Shown one piece after another: positions 28,116 through 36,391 of a stretch of DNA of 64,000 nucleotides. The notes under the pieces were generated by a model that worked only from the letters and a program-made list of their open reading frames with translations, ran no database searches and was not told the origin of the DNA. Source of the stretch: Micavibrio_C sp046294845 (GTDB lineage Bacteria > Pseudomonadota > Alphaproteobacteria > Micavibrionales > Micavibrionaceae); assembly GCA_046294845.1 (NCBI GenBank), contig JBKBNU010000001.1:1922001-1986000 (forward strand), written 5' to 3'. Numbering within the stretch: the first letter of the stretch is position 1; each line of letters starts with the position of its first letter. A program made the position numbers and the translations under genes.

Positions 28116-28513
28116 GCCGTTACCCGCGCACGGAACGTAAACGGCCCCTCAAGGGCGGTCACCTGCAATCCATCGGCATCCTGCGCCACAAAATCGCAGA
28201 CGCCTTTTTTCTCCGGAAAATTACCGCCGGGGCGTGGCGTTTTATCGACAGTGACCGTGCCGCTCTGCGCCCGCGTCAGATGCAGGCGGATGAATTTTGC
28301 ACCATCTATATCGACGACTGTAATCCCTGCGGCCAGCGCCAACTGAAACAGATAGGCGGTGCTATCAGGGCTTTCCTTGATCCCCATAAAGAACGACCAG
28401 CCGGTGTAATCCGTAACGGCAACGCCATCCTCATCCAGCACCTGCACATAACGCACCCAGTCGTCGCCGACCTTGCATACAGGATTCCACTGCTGCACAT
28501 ATTCATCTGTCAT
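28112..28513 (-). CDS. Phage baseplate/fibre-type protein, BppU-N-like
   Basis: 133 residues, beta-rich, not clearly recognised. The pattern (DDWVRYVQVLDEDGVAVTDYTGWSFFMGIKES, then a strand-rich second half with GPFTFRARV) resembles the small N-terminal domain of upper baseplate proteins that bind receptor-binding proteins in siphoviruses. The similarity is by pattern only. It is coupled to the repeat protein downstream. Confidence 0.45.
   Translation of the reverse strand: MTDEYVQQWNPVCKVGDDWVRYVQVLDEDGVAVTDYTGWSFFMGIKESPDSTAYLFQLALAAGITVVDIDGAKFIRLHLTRAQSGTVTVDKTPRPGGNFPEKKGVCDFVAQDADGLQVTALEGPFTFRARVTA
28354..28354. other. Note: prophage late operon polarity marker
   Basis: All genes from 26286 to 49088 are on the minus strand with overlaps or short gaps, so this is one late operon read from terS to the fibre genes, broken by the hairpin at 41554. 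The base position is only a pointer to the block. Confidence 0.3.
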
Positions 28514-28515
28514 GA

Positions 28516-28737
28516 TTATTTGACCTCTGTCTGGCGTTTAAATTTTTCAAGACGGCCCATCCACTTCCAGAATTCGGAGTCCTGCGGGAACGCGCAGACG
28601 GACTGCAATTCCTCAGCGACCTTGCGGCCTGCGATGGGGTATTTCGGGCTAGAGCCTGTCGTCGAGCATGAGGCCAAGTAAACGCCCAGCATCAAGAGAA
28701 GGCTCGTTCGCAATATCACGCTGCTTTTCCGCCACAT
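28516..28737 (-). CDS. Outer-membrane spanin, Rz1-like lipoprotein
   Basis: 73 residues starting at the ATG at 28737, which follows AGGAGGAG at good spacing. The N-terminus has positive charges, a hydrophobic stretch (VILRTSLLLMLGVYL) and the lipobox L-A-S-C, so it is a lipoprotein. It overlaps the inner-membrane spanin gene by 89 bases in another frame, as Rz1 does with Rz. Role: fusion of inner and outer membrane at the end of lysis. The mature part contains a helical segment rather than the proline-rich linker of lambda Rz1. Confidence 0.7.
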   Translation of the reverse strand: MWRKSSVILRTSLLLMLGVYLASCSTTGSSPKYPIAGRKVAEELQSVCAFPQDSEFWKWMGRLEKFKRQTEVK

Positions 28738-28858
28738 CGGCACGCTCCTCCTGCTGATCTTTCTCGCAAACACTCTTGCCCCATTGATGAATCCCCCACA
28801 GGCCTGCGCCTGTGAGGGCAATCATCATCAGGGTTGATACCAACCCTATCTTGCTCAT
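28649..28858 (-). CDS. Inner-membrane spanin, Rz-like
   Basis: 69 residues with an N-terminal transmembrane segment (IGLVSTLMMIALTGAGLW) and a short periplasmic helix rich in Glu, Gln and Arg. It overlaps the lipoprotein gene, and the layout endolysin, holin, Rz, Rz1 matches lambda-like cassettes. At 69 residues it is much shorter than lambda Rz (153), so a disulfide via the Cys in KSVCEKDQ or partner pairing must suffice. Assignment rests mainly on context. Confidence 0.6.
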   Translation of the reverse strand: MSKIGLVSTLMMIALTGAGLWGIHQWGKSVCEKDQQEERADVAEKQRDIANEPSLDAGRLLGLMLDDRL

Positions 28859-28865
28859 GAAAAAC

Positions 28866-29231
28866 CTACCGGTTCAGGTGTGACCAGTCGGACTTGCGCG
28901 TTTCCACGCTCTTTTCAATGGCGGTTTTTACATCACCAGCAGTCTTGACCGGGCGGCCTGCTTCCGCCGCCAGATACGAATTGCCAGCAAGCCCGCCCAG
29001 GACAACCCACAAAAGAACCACCAGACCGGCGGACCCATTTTCGCTGCCGCCCGACAGTCCTTTGAAAATCGGCTGCGTTGTAATGAAGCGCAGGGCGACG
29101 ACAATACCGGCAATAATTTGCAGGGACAGGCCGGTGTTATTCTGGATGAACTGGATCACCGGATCATACTGGAGCGCGCCCAGAAGGAAGAGCGCCCCCG
29201 CAAAAATAAAAGTCTTCAAACGATGCAACAT
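28866..29231 (-). CDS. Putative holin
   Basis: 121-residue membrane protein with three hydrophobic segments (about 8-24, 36-50 and 66-84: FIFAGALFLLGAL, IIAGIVVALRFI, AGLVVLLWVVLGGLAG) and a charged cytoplasmic C-terminus. AAGGAG precedes the start. Its position between the endolysin-like gene and the spanins points to a holin that permits endolysin release. No family-specific motif was recognised. Confidence 0.55.
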   Translation of the reverse strand: MLHRLKTFIFAGALFLLGALQYDPVIQFIQNNTGLSLQIIAGIVVALRFITTQPIFKGLSGGSENGSAGLVVLLWVVLGGLAGNSYLAAEAGRPVKTAGDVKTAIEKSVETRKSDWSHLNR

Positions 29232-29302
29232 ATTAATGTCTCCTTGTTTTGGTTATGTGCCCAAATAAAAACCCGCCAGGGCACTGTCGGCAGGCCGTAA
29301 AA

Positions 29303-29812
29303 TCAAAGACTCATCGCTTCCGCAGCCTTCTCCATGAATCCCTCAACCGTCCCTTTGCCGAGCCGCGTGTTGTAATAGCGCTTCCAGTATTCCGCCATGC
29401 CGCGCAGATCGTTCTCGGCAGGAAGCGGCGCACGGATGCGCAGATAAAAAATGCGGCACATGGCCGCTGCATATTGTGGATTCCTGACCATTTCCTCCGG
29501 ATCGCCCGGATGATCTGTTATTTTTCTCAAGCCCTCCAGAAGATTGGCCCTCCGCGTGGCCCCCAGATAATTCGCCCACAGATCGTCATGGGTAGCAGGC
29601 TCCATCTGGAAGTACCCGCGTGCCGGTCCATAAGCCGCCACGCCGCCTCCAGGCTTGTACCGGGCAACCTGTCGAACATGCAGATAACCGCTCTCCGCCA
29701 GACCCGTGGCAAGCACAAGACGCTCCGCAGCCTTACTGTAGGAATCGATGGCGACCAGCGCGGGGACAATAATTCTGTCCCGCACCATGACAAGATCAGG
29801 GCGCTTTTTCAT
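29303..29812 (-). CDS. Endolysin, lysozyme/transglycosylase-like
   Basis: 169 residues from the ATG at 29812, overlapping the upstream stop by four bases. It looks like a lysozyme-superfamily muralytic enzyme: GLAESGYLHVRQVAR near residue 38 carries the candidate catalytic Glu, followed by YGPARGYFQMEPATHDDLW, equivalent to the G-[LY]-[MF]-Q-[IM] signature of lytic transglycosylases. No signal sequence is present, so release depends on the holin. The frame is open further upstream but that part overlaps the neighbouring gene. Confidence 0.65.
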   Translation of the reverse strand: MKKRPDLVMVRDRIIVPALVAIDSYSKAAERLVLATGLAESGYLHVRQVARYKPGGGVAAYGPARGYFQMEPATHDDLWANYLGATRRANLLEGLRKITDHPGDPEEMVRNPQYAAAMCRIFYLRIRAPLPAENDLRGMAEYWKRYYNTRLGKGTVEGFMEKAAEAMSL

Positions 29813-30084
29813 TTCAGCACCTCGATATTCGCCCCGAACCTCGAAAACAGCCAGAAAAGGAAAGCCCCCACGGCCAGCGTCCCCAGCTTGTCCCACGCCC
29901 CTTTCCAGAAACTGCGTTTGGCCATATTCCACGCGGCTAACAGACTTCTGATCTGCTTGATGTCGTCACCGGCGGAGGCGTCTTCCAGCCCCAATTCCGC
30001 CAGCGCCCGATGCACCGAGTCTTTTATGATTTTTTCAAGTTCATCCTGCGACAGTGTGATGCCGCTCTCTTTTTGATCGGTCAT
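29809..30084 (-). CDS. Small membrane protein of the lysis cassette
   Basis: 91 residues starting at the ATG at 30084 behind GGGGAG. The first 65 residues are helical and charged (SQDELEKIIKDSVHRALAELGLED), and a single transmembrane segment (LGTLAVGAFLFWLFSRFG) is near the C-terminus. It resembles small DUF6127-type phage proteins found near lysis genes; that name is from memory. A role as an antiholin or second holin is possible. It overlaps the endolysin start by four bases. Confidence 0.5.
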   Translation of the reverse strand: MTDQKESGITLSQDELEKIIKDSVHRALAELGLEDASAGDDIKQIRSLLAAWNMAKRSFWKGAWDKLGTLAVGAFLFWLFSRFGANIEVLK

Positions 30085-30106
30085 AGAAACTCCCCACAAT
30101 AAAGTT

Positions 30107-31435
30107 TTACTTTATTCGCAAGCCGCACTGCATAACGCCGCACGGCCCCTTTCTTTTCTCCAGCGGCCTATTATCTGCAAAAATATAACCGTCATGGATC
30201 ATTTTTGTTATATTCTCGCCCAGATTTTGCAAGGCCAATAACTTACCGATTTTGGCATTCATGGGATCGACCAGCACGACCGTCTGATCGGGACCAATAC
30301 CAGCGAAGGGATGCGGTATCAGTTCCATATCGGCGTTTTTTATTTTCTGCGTGATCTCTTCGTACTGATATTCAATATCAGCGCCATCAAGGATGGCCTG
30401 CACAGATATTGGTTTTCTTACGCGACGGAATTTTTTTCCGGTCTTGCGGTTTATCTTTGCTGCGCGAATATCCGTCGGCCCGTTATATCCCCACGGCGGA
30501 ACATCGGCAAAATAGTGCCCGGCAACAGTGCCATCCCGATTCATGAGCAGAAATAAAAAGCCTTCAACGTCACCATCCCCCAAATCAAAAGGCGGAGAGG
30601 CCGTTATATATCTTTGCTGAGCATAGAATGTGAAATTCGATCCGCCTAATCCATTGACACGTCTGCATTGAGGATAAAAGCCGTAAGATCCTCCCGGAAG
30701 AGTTCCCACTAAAGAACGTGTAATCGTGCCCCCTTGCCATCCAGAATCAACAGTGGACTGTAACCTACCCAATCTAGTTATATATCCTGAATCGTTTCCG
30801 TCAGATGGATCATCATGCCTAAAGGAATCTACAACAATAACACTACCATAGGCGCCATTTTCAGTTATAGATTGAGAAAGAGTCCCCGTGCTGGTATTCA
30901 AATCCCCCTGACTGACCGACGACAGTCCGCCCGCGCCCTCCTCGATCGCCGTAACCCGCCCTTTGACATCGACGGTCACATTCGCCGTGTTGTACGTCCC
31001 CGCCGTCAAACCCGCCAGCGTTTCAAGCTGTGCGCCGGTAATACCGCCCGCCGCCACCTTCAATCCGGAAGCCGAGCGCGAAAGCGTCCCCCCATCCATC
31101 TTCACGCGCAGGGCATTGGATACGATCTCCAGCCCCTCTCCAGGATCGGCGGAACCAAGTGATTTCAGTTCCGCGCCATTCAGATACGGTGTAAACGTGC
31201 CCGCCGTAATATCCAGCTTGCCGATGATCGCCCACGCCGAGCCCGTGTACATCTTGAGAAGATGGCCGGGGCTGGCTGTCGTATCGAGCCAGCAAAGCCC
31301 TTTCGTGGCATAAGACGGGGCCGTGTTACCAGCGTGGCAGCTATACAAAGCATCCCTGAAAAACTGCAACATCGCTGCCAGCTCAGCGCCCGACGTTTCT
31401 TCCGTATCGATCGTCCCAAAATCATACTGACTCAT
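30107..31435 (-). CDS. Tail fibre or needle protein
   Basis: 442 residues, cytoplasmic. The N-terminus (GAELAAMLQFFRDALYSCHAGNTAPSY) resembles N-termini of phage fibres attached to the baseplate; then Gly/Thr/Ala-rich repeats appear (GITGAQLETLAGLTAGTYNTANVTVDVKGRVTAIEE). The C-terminal 230 residues are a mixed folded region ending in basic residues. It lies immediately after the J-like tip gene (four-base overlap), as expected for a side fibre. Confidence 0.7.
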   Translation of the reverse strand: MSQYDFGTIDTEETSGAELAAMLQFFRDALYSCHAGNTAPSYATKGLCWLDTTASPGHLLKMYTGSAWAIIGKLDITAGTFTPYLNGAELKSLGSADPGEGLEIVSNALRVKMDGGTLSRSASGLKVAAGGITGAQLETLAGLTAGTYNTANVTVDVKGRVTAIEEGAGGLSSVSQGDLNTSTGTLSQSITENGAYGSVIVVDSFRHDDPSDGNDSGYITRLGRLQSTVDSGWQGGTITRSLVGTLPGGSYGFYPQCRRVNGLGGSNFTFYAQQRYITASPPFDLGDGDVEGFLFLLMNRDGTVAGHYFADVPPWGYNGPTDIRAAKINRKTGKKFRRVRKPISVQAILDGADIEYQYEEITQKIKNADMELIPHPFAGIGPDQTVVLVDPMNAKIGKLLALQNLGENITKMIHDGYIFADNRPLEKRKGPCGVMQCGLRIK

Positions 31436-34400
31436 GATGCAAGCTCCCTGCCGTAACCCTTGGCTATCCAGTCTATGGTTCTCGCTACCGCCGTATCGGT
31501 GGCATCGTAGATATTGATGGTGAATCCTGTGCGGTCGTCGCCGGTGACCGTGAAATAATCTCCCGTCTGGAAATTCTTCGGTGTAATCGCGATGACCGGC
31601 TTGGCCTTGAATGCGGGGCTGTACGACACGGACAATCCTCCCGTGCCTACGCTAACATCCTCCGCGCCCTCCAGTCGGTCAGGCATATCGATCTCGACCG
31701 ACAATTCCGTGACGTTTGGCGTGGTAAATCCGTCGAGCGACAGAAGCACCAGCCGGAACTCTGCCGCACGGAATCCGTAATCGCCGACAAGAAAATCCTG
31801 CCAGTCCGTCCATACCGGCGTGCCGCCCGGATCGTCGTTCGTCGTGCGTATCTGAAGCTGCACCCGCCAGTTACCCGGATCGCTCCCCGCCAGCGATGAA
31901 ACCGAAGCCAGCGACGACCAGGTATTCAATGTATTGTCTGGATTCTCGCCATTTGCCTCGATAATCGGCGTCACACGGCATGTATAAACTTCTCCCAGAT
32001 CGATATTGCTTGAAAACTCATAAACCCCCTCCAGCAGGGAGGCATCCGTAAGCTGCAACACCCCGGCATCGATCTCGCAGTTTGTTTTAGACCCCGAAAA
32101 CGATGGATTCTCCGACAAGGTTTCCACCACATTGAGGGCTATAATTTCCTCGGCGGTCGTGGAAACCGTTGTGGCATTCAGGCTTTCATTGTTCGTCCGG
32201 TCGATAGCTTTGACGAGATATGTTCCAAACTGCACCAGCACCGGCACGCGCGTATCCCTGATATTACTCAGGACTCTTTGCGCCGCATTCCATGATGGCT
32301 CGATCGTATTTGTGGTAAATCTGATCTCATAATGACTTAAATCCACATTATCGACCGGGTCCCACGTCAAAATCGCCAGCGTATTGACGATCTGTATTCT
32401 TAAATTCTGCACATCGTCCGGCCTGCCGGATTCACCGACAAACAGGACATTCGCCTGCGTGACCGGCGGAGATATGATATTTGCCGCCAGACTGCTGACG
32501 GGGTTTATGGCGGCGTAACGAATTTCAATATCATAATAGGTATTATCATCCAGCCCCGTCAGAATGATCTTGTCCGCGCTGGCAGAAACAGGCGTCGCAT
32601 AATCATAATCCGATGACCCCGATCGCTTGATCTTGATGATCGGCCTGACCGGAATAGTGTTCCGGTTATCAAGCGTAATAATCATCTGTGTATAGAACGT
32701 GCCGTCAATATTCCTGACGATCGCCTCCTCATCGCTCTGGATAGAGCGAATTTCCGGAGCCAGTGGTCTTTGCATCCCCGGCGGCGTGCTGATCAAGCTG
32801 TCATGAGGCGGAATGAATCCACCCGCCGCACTAAATATCTCCGGCGCGGCATCGACGGCCCGTATGCGGGCGGTATAATCAGGGCCGGGATCAATCGAAA
32901 GAATAATAAGATCCAGACTTTCCTTACCCAGTTCCCCGAACATCGCCAGATCACCTGCTGCCGGAGCCTCTGTCATAAGAAACGGCGTCTTGAAATTATA
33001 CGTCCGCGCCGTCCCGTTGTCCGTTTCAAGCTGCTTGAGCAAGGTCGTCCCGTCCGCCAGACGGAAGCGGACGGAATAATTCTTGCCGTCTTCCATCGTG
33101 AGGTCGTTATCGAACGTTACAGAAACTGCGTTTTCAGGATCGCCGCCATCGCCCTGAACCGATACCACCCGCGCCGAACCCAGACCGATCAGGCATACAT
33201 CGTGCGTAAAACGGATCGGATCGCCGCGTGTGCAAACCAGATGTTCGACATCGGCGTAAAAGCTATGAATTTCAGGACGCAGAATAACCGTGGCCAGATG
33301 CTCCCGCGCCAGAATAAAGATGGCATCCGGATCGGTAACACCGGGAAACTCCAGCGTTTCAAACTCTGTCGCATTATTTTCATCGTACCCGTCGGCATAA
33401 ACAATCCGCTCGTCCTGCGCCCAGTTTTTATCCTGATTGACAAACTGGCATCGGAATGCATGAGGAACTTTGGGGTATGAAATTTCCCCCTGATAACCCC
33501 ATGAATTCCGGGGTGTAAAATGTTGCACCGGGACAGGCTTATCTTCGTCGATTATAACCGACAGTTTCCCATCCATCAGTGTCCGACGTGCACGACCCGC
33601 TGCTGCAACCTCATCAAGAATCGCGCCCACGCGGGTTTCATAATCTATGACCGCGTTATAGGTAAAACCGCGCGCATCGTTCTTTTCATGCCAGTCCTGA
33701 ATCTGCGCCAGATTGATCCTGGCATCCGCCATCGGCCTTTTATTCGGCAAGCCTTGCGCCACATAGCGATAAATCGATGCTGGATTACTGGTCGGCTGTT
33801 CAATCCATGACGCCGTTCCACTATCCCAATCCGGAATAATGGCCTCGCAAACGCCGTTCAGTTGATCGATCTGCCCATTCAACTGGTCCGTCGCCTTCAT
33901 CCGGATCACGCTGAAAGCCAGACCCGCGCGCAGGATAGGCGGGGTGTATTTGACGCTCCGCAGCGCGGTCCAGTAAAAGCTATTGAATAACTGATCGCTT
34001 GAACTATCCCCCGTCAGGCGGCGTATGCGGACATCATACTGCCCCTCTGGCACCACAAACCTGTATGACCGGCGTACGGCTGAGGTCTGGGACAGCGTCA
34101 GCGTATAGGTCTGGTCGGTATAAATACCTGATCCCGCCTCTGCATAGCCGATCTCGAACTGGACCGTGGTGTTGTTTCTTTTCCCCTGATCGTTGAATGC
34201 CACGAGACCGCGATCAAACGTAATATCGACAATAATCTCATCGGTATCCAGTTCCGTCGTGCGCACCTGCCACCCGGCGGATTGTGACACCAGAATGGAG
34301 TAATCCGCCTGCTCCACCGTATTGGGGTACAGGTTTATCTTTGACGGCAGCGTTCCATCGAGATAATGCTCGATCTCGACGTCCTGAAAATTGCCGATCG

Positions 34401-35088
34401 GCGTTTCCCCGATCTTAATGTCGTTTACATTCAAAGGGCCATAGCCCCAGATAAACAACTGGCGGACATACTGGGCATCGCCGATCGTTTCCGTATAGGT
34501 ATCCGCCCCAAGATCGGGCACGCGCAGGTGGCGCCCCAGAATGACCGGGATCGGGGAAAATGGCCGCGCCTGATTCCGCGCCCCTTCGATAAACAGCGTC
34601 GGAGAATCCTTGATGGATTGATAGGACAGATCATTCAGCTTGGGCTTAGCAGGCGGCGCGACGGCATTCGCCAGCAAGCTTCCCACAATCCCCACCCCCG
34701 CCTTGACGAGGGCCGTTCCGATGGTGCTTGTTACGCCCAGAGTGGAGATAATCGCCGTTGAAAAATAAGCCCCCGCCGCCAGCACCGCGATCGACACCAA
34801 AGTCCTTAGGGGGTTTTTACCACCGCCTTTACCGCCGCTGGGAACCAGGCGAATAGATACAATATCCCCCGCCTGAGGAATCGACTCATCCCAATCTTTG
34901 ACATCGATGTAACGGTCGCCGATAAAAACATGGCCGTTCAGACGGAGTGCTTCCTGCGGCTGGATGCGGGCGACCATCTGCGCCACGCTCAATCCTTCCG
35001 GCATAAAATAATCGGCGGACGCAACCTGAAAAGGATGCGCCACCGCACGGACGGCGATTGACCTGTCCGGCGCTCTTTCCTGAATCAT
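31432..35088 (-). CDS. Tail tip attachment protein, fused gpI/gpJ-like
   Basis: 1218 residues. The N-terminal 160 residues look like lambda gpI: a small beta-grasp-like part (MPEGLSVAQMVARIQPQEAL), a Gly/Lys-rich turn and a hydrophobic glycine-alanine-rich segment (LVSIAVLAAGAYFSTAIISTL). The rest follows the J/TipJ pattern: RPFSPIPVILGRHLRVPDLGAD, a long central beta-rich part, and fibronectin-III-like segments near residues 790-920. It would form the tip complex and bind the host receptor. Position after the K-like NlpC/P60 gene matches lambda order, with I fused to J here. Confidence 0.85.
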   Translation of the reverse strand: MIQERAPDRSIAVRAVAHPFQVASADYFMPEGLSVAQMVARIQPQEALRLNGHVFIGDRYIDVKDWDESIPQAGDIVSIRLVPSGGKGGGKNPLRTLVSIAVLAAGAYFSTAIISTLGVTSTIGTALVKAGVGIVGSLLANAVAPPAKPKLNDLSYQSIKDSPTLFIEGARNQARPFSPIPVILGRHLRVPDLGADTYTETIGDAQYVRQLFIWGYGPLNVNDIKIGETPIGNFQDVEIEHYLDGTLPSKINLYPNTVEQADYSILVSQSAGWQVRTTELDTDEIIVDITFDRGLVAFNDQGKRNNTTVQFEIGYAEAGSGIYTDQTYTLTLSQTSAVRRSYRFVVPEGQYDVRIRRLTGDSSSDQLFNSFYWTALRSVKYTPPILRAGLAFSVIRMKATDQLNGQIDQLNGVCEAIIPDWDSGTASWIEQPTSNPASIYRYVAQGLPNKRPMADARINLAQIQDWHEKNDARGFTYNAVIDYETRVGAILDEVAAAGRARRTLMDGKLSVIIDEDKPVPVQHFTPRNSWGYQGEISYPKVPHAFRCQFVNQDKNWAQDERIVYADGYDENNATEFETLEFPGVTDPDAIFILAREHLATVILRPEIHSFYADVEHLVCTRGDPIRFTHDVCLIGLGSARVVSVQGDGGDPENAVSVTFDNDLTMEDGKNYSVRFRLADGTTLLKQLETDNGTARTYNFKTPFLMTEAPAAGDLAMFGELGKESLDLIILSIDPGPDYTARIRAVDAAPEIFSAAGGFIPPHDSLISTPPGMQRPLAPEIRSIQSDEEAIVRNIDGTFYTQMIITLDNRNTIPVRPIIKIKRSGSSDYDYATPVSASADKIILTGLDDNTYYDIEIRYAAINPVSSLAANIISPPVTQANVLFVGESGRPDDVQNLRIQIVNTLAILTWDPVDNVDLSHYEIRFTTNTIEPSWNAAQRVLSNIRDTRVPVLVQFGTYLVKAIDRTNNESLNATTVSTTAEEIIALNVVETLSENPSFSGSKTNCEIDAGVLQLTDASLLEGVYEFSSNIDLGEVYTCRVTPIIEANGENPDNTLNTWSSLASVSSLAGSDPGNWRVQLQIRTTNDDPGGTPVWTDWQDFLVGDYGFRAAEFRLVLLSLDGFTTPNVTELSVEIDMPDRLEGAEDVSVGTGGLSVSYSPAFKAKPVIAITPKNFQTGDYFTVTGDDRTGFTINIYDATDTAVARTIDWIAKGYGRELAS

Positions 35089-35091
35089 CTA

Positions 35092-35520
35092 TCAATCCTG
35101 AAGGCTTTTGTGCCTGAAATAACCGATAATGCGCGACCGCCATTCAAGGCCGTCATAACGCTCTCTGGTGCTGTCGATGCCCTCGCAGACATGAATCATC
35201 CAACCTTTGGCGATCACCACGCCGACATGCATGGGAACCGCCCTTATTCTCATCAGCACCACATCGCCCGGAAGCTCCTGATCAGCATCGATCCTGATCC
35301 AGTCCCTTTCCGCTTCCGTCTCGTACACACGGGGAAGATTTTCCGTGTCTTTCGTATCGCTGTAGGTTTCGGTATAAGCGGGCAGGTCTTTCACGCCATA
35401 AATATCCTGCAAAACAAGGCGCACCAGCCCCCAGCAGTCGCACCCATCCCTGTCGCGCCCTTTTTCAGCAAAAGGAATCCCGATATATCCGGACACCCAT
35501 GACGGCATATTGTCTTTCAT
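35092..35520 (-). CDS. Tail tip NlpC/P60 hydrolase, gpK-like
   Basis: 142 residues with the NlpC/P60 cysteine peptidase pattern: nucleophile in GCDCWGLVRLV near residue 29 and His in VPMHVGVVI near 101. It would cut peptidoglycan peptides during DNA injection and assemble in the tail tip, as lambda gpK. The N-terminal JAMM part of lambda gpK is absent, so it is a minimal version. The start follows AGGAG. Gene order fits M-L-K-I/J. Confidence 0.8.
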   Translation of the reverse strand: MKDNMPSWVSGYIGIPFAEKGRDRDGCDCWGLVRLVLQDIYGVKDLPAYTETYSDTKDTENLPRVYETEAERDWIRIDADQELPGDVVLMRIRAVPMHVGVVIAKGWMIHVCEGIDSTRERYDGLEWRSRIIGYFRHKSLQD

Positions 35521-35528
35521 AAAATCTC

Positions 35529-36029
35529 CTAGAACACGCCCGGCGTGATTGATGGCATATAGCGGTCGCCCGGATATGGCTCGTCCTCAAATTGTTCGAC
35601 GGACAATGTGCCCTCGACGACCAGTTGATCGTAAGTGACGTTAATCAGATTGAATCCCTCCAGTGATATTTCAACCGTATCCGGATCGCTTGCCAGAACA
35701 ACCTCGGCCTTAACCTCCGGCGCGGATGAAATAGACCGGACGGCCTTTGTAATTTCGCGGCTGACATTGTCGATTCTGATGCGAGAAAACGGCGACTGGT
35801 TTTCTCCCTCGCCCGGCAAAGTGAATTCAAAAGGCATCTGCACAAACTCATCGCCGCGCGATTCCGTACCCCAGACCCCCGCTATCGGTAAATCCCCCAG
35901 GCCGTTGTCGCAAACGCGGATCGGCTCCTCCAGGCTGTCATGCGTCAAGGTCAGGAGCAGGATAAAGACTTCATCGGTTTCCGGCGCATTAACGGCAACT
36001 TTGAGCGTATCTGAAACAGAACGCGGCAT
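35529..36029 (-). CDS. Minor tail protein, gpL-like (DUF1833 type)
   Basis: 166 residues. It starts with SVSDTLKVAVNAPETDEVFILLLTLTHD, typical of the DUF1833 minor tail family, and continues with FTLPGEGENQSPFSRIRIDNVSREI. The one-base overlap with the upstream gene supports coupled expression. Lambda gpL holds an iron-sulfur cluster; a cysteine-rich site is not visible here (only one Cys), so the comparison is positional. Confidence 0.6.
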   Translation of the reverse strand: MPRSVSDTLKVAVNAPETDEVFILLLTLTHDSLEEPIRVCDNGLGDLPIAGVWGTESRGDEFVQMPFEFTLPGEGENQSPFSRIRIDNVSREITKAVRSISSAPEVKAEVVLASDPDTVEISLEGFNLINVTYDQLVVEGTLSVEQFEDEPYPGDRYMPSITPGVF

Positions 36030-36382
36030 CAGGGCAACTCCTCAAGCGACAAGGTCAGTTCCCATTGATCGTTGGCATTCAAGGCGCGATATGGCGGCGT
36101 TTGATTGGCCACACGGACCTCAATCGTATCCCCCGTGCGTGGGTGCGGAAAATCAAAAACCCCCACCTCCTTGATCGTTTCGTAATAAAATTCCAGCCAT
36201 GCAGTGAGCTGCGCGCCCGTCAGGCGCATCAGCCCGTTATATTCCCAGACAGCATCCGTCGATCGACGGCGCACCTTGTCCGGCCCCTGATCCATCTCTG
36301 TACGTAGAGTATTGTTAGGCGGGGATTCTGAATAACCGCGCGCCAGAAATTTTTGCGGCAAGCCTGCGGGCCATGTCGGCAT
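36029..36382 (-). CDS. Minor tail protein, gpM-like
   Basis: 117 residues, the size of lambda gpM (109). It begins WPAGLPQKFLARGYSESPPNN and has a helical MRLTGAQLTAWLEFYYETI segment followed by beta strands (VGVFDFPHPRTGDTIEVRV), matching the minor tail protein M pattern. It lies right after the tape measure gene, as in lambda. It caps the tape measure tip during tail assembly. Confidence 0.65.
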   Translation of the reverse strand: MPTWPAGLPQKFLARGYSESPPNNTLRTEMDQGPDKVRRRSTDAVWEYNGLMRLTGAQLTAWLEFYYETIKEVGVFDFPHPRTGDTIEVRVANQTPPYRALNANDQWELTLSLEELP

Positions 36383-36391
36383 TTTATGACC

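Noticed and set aside
29303..29932. Longer endolysin starting at 29932
   Set aside because: The first 40 codons overlap the upstream membrane gene and lack protein-like sequence; the ATGA overlap at 29812 is the natural start.
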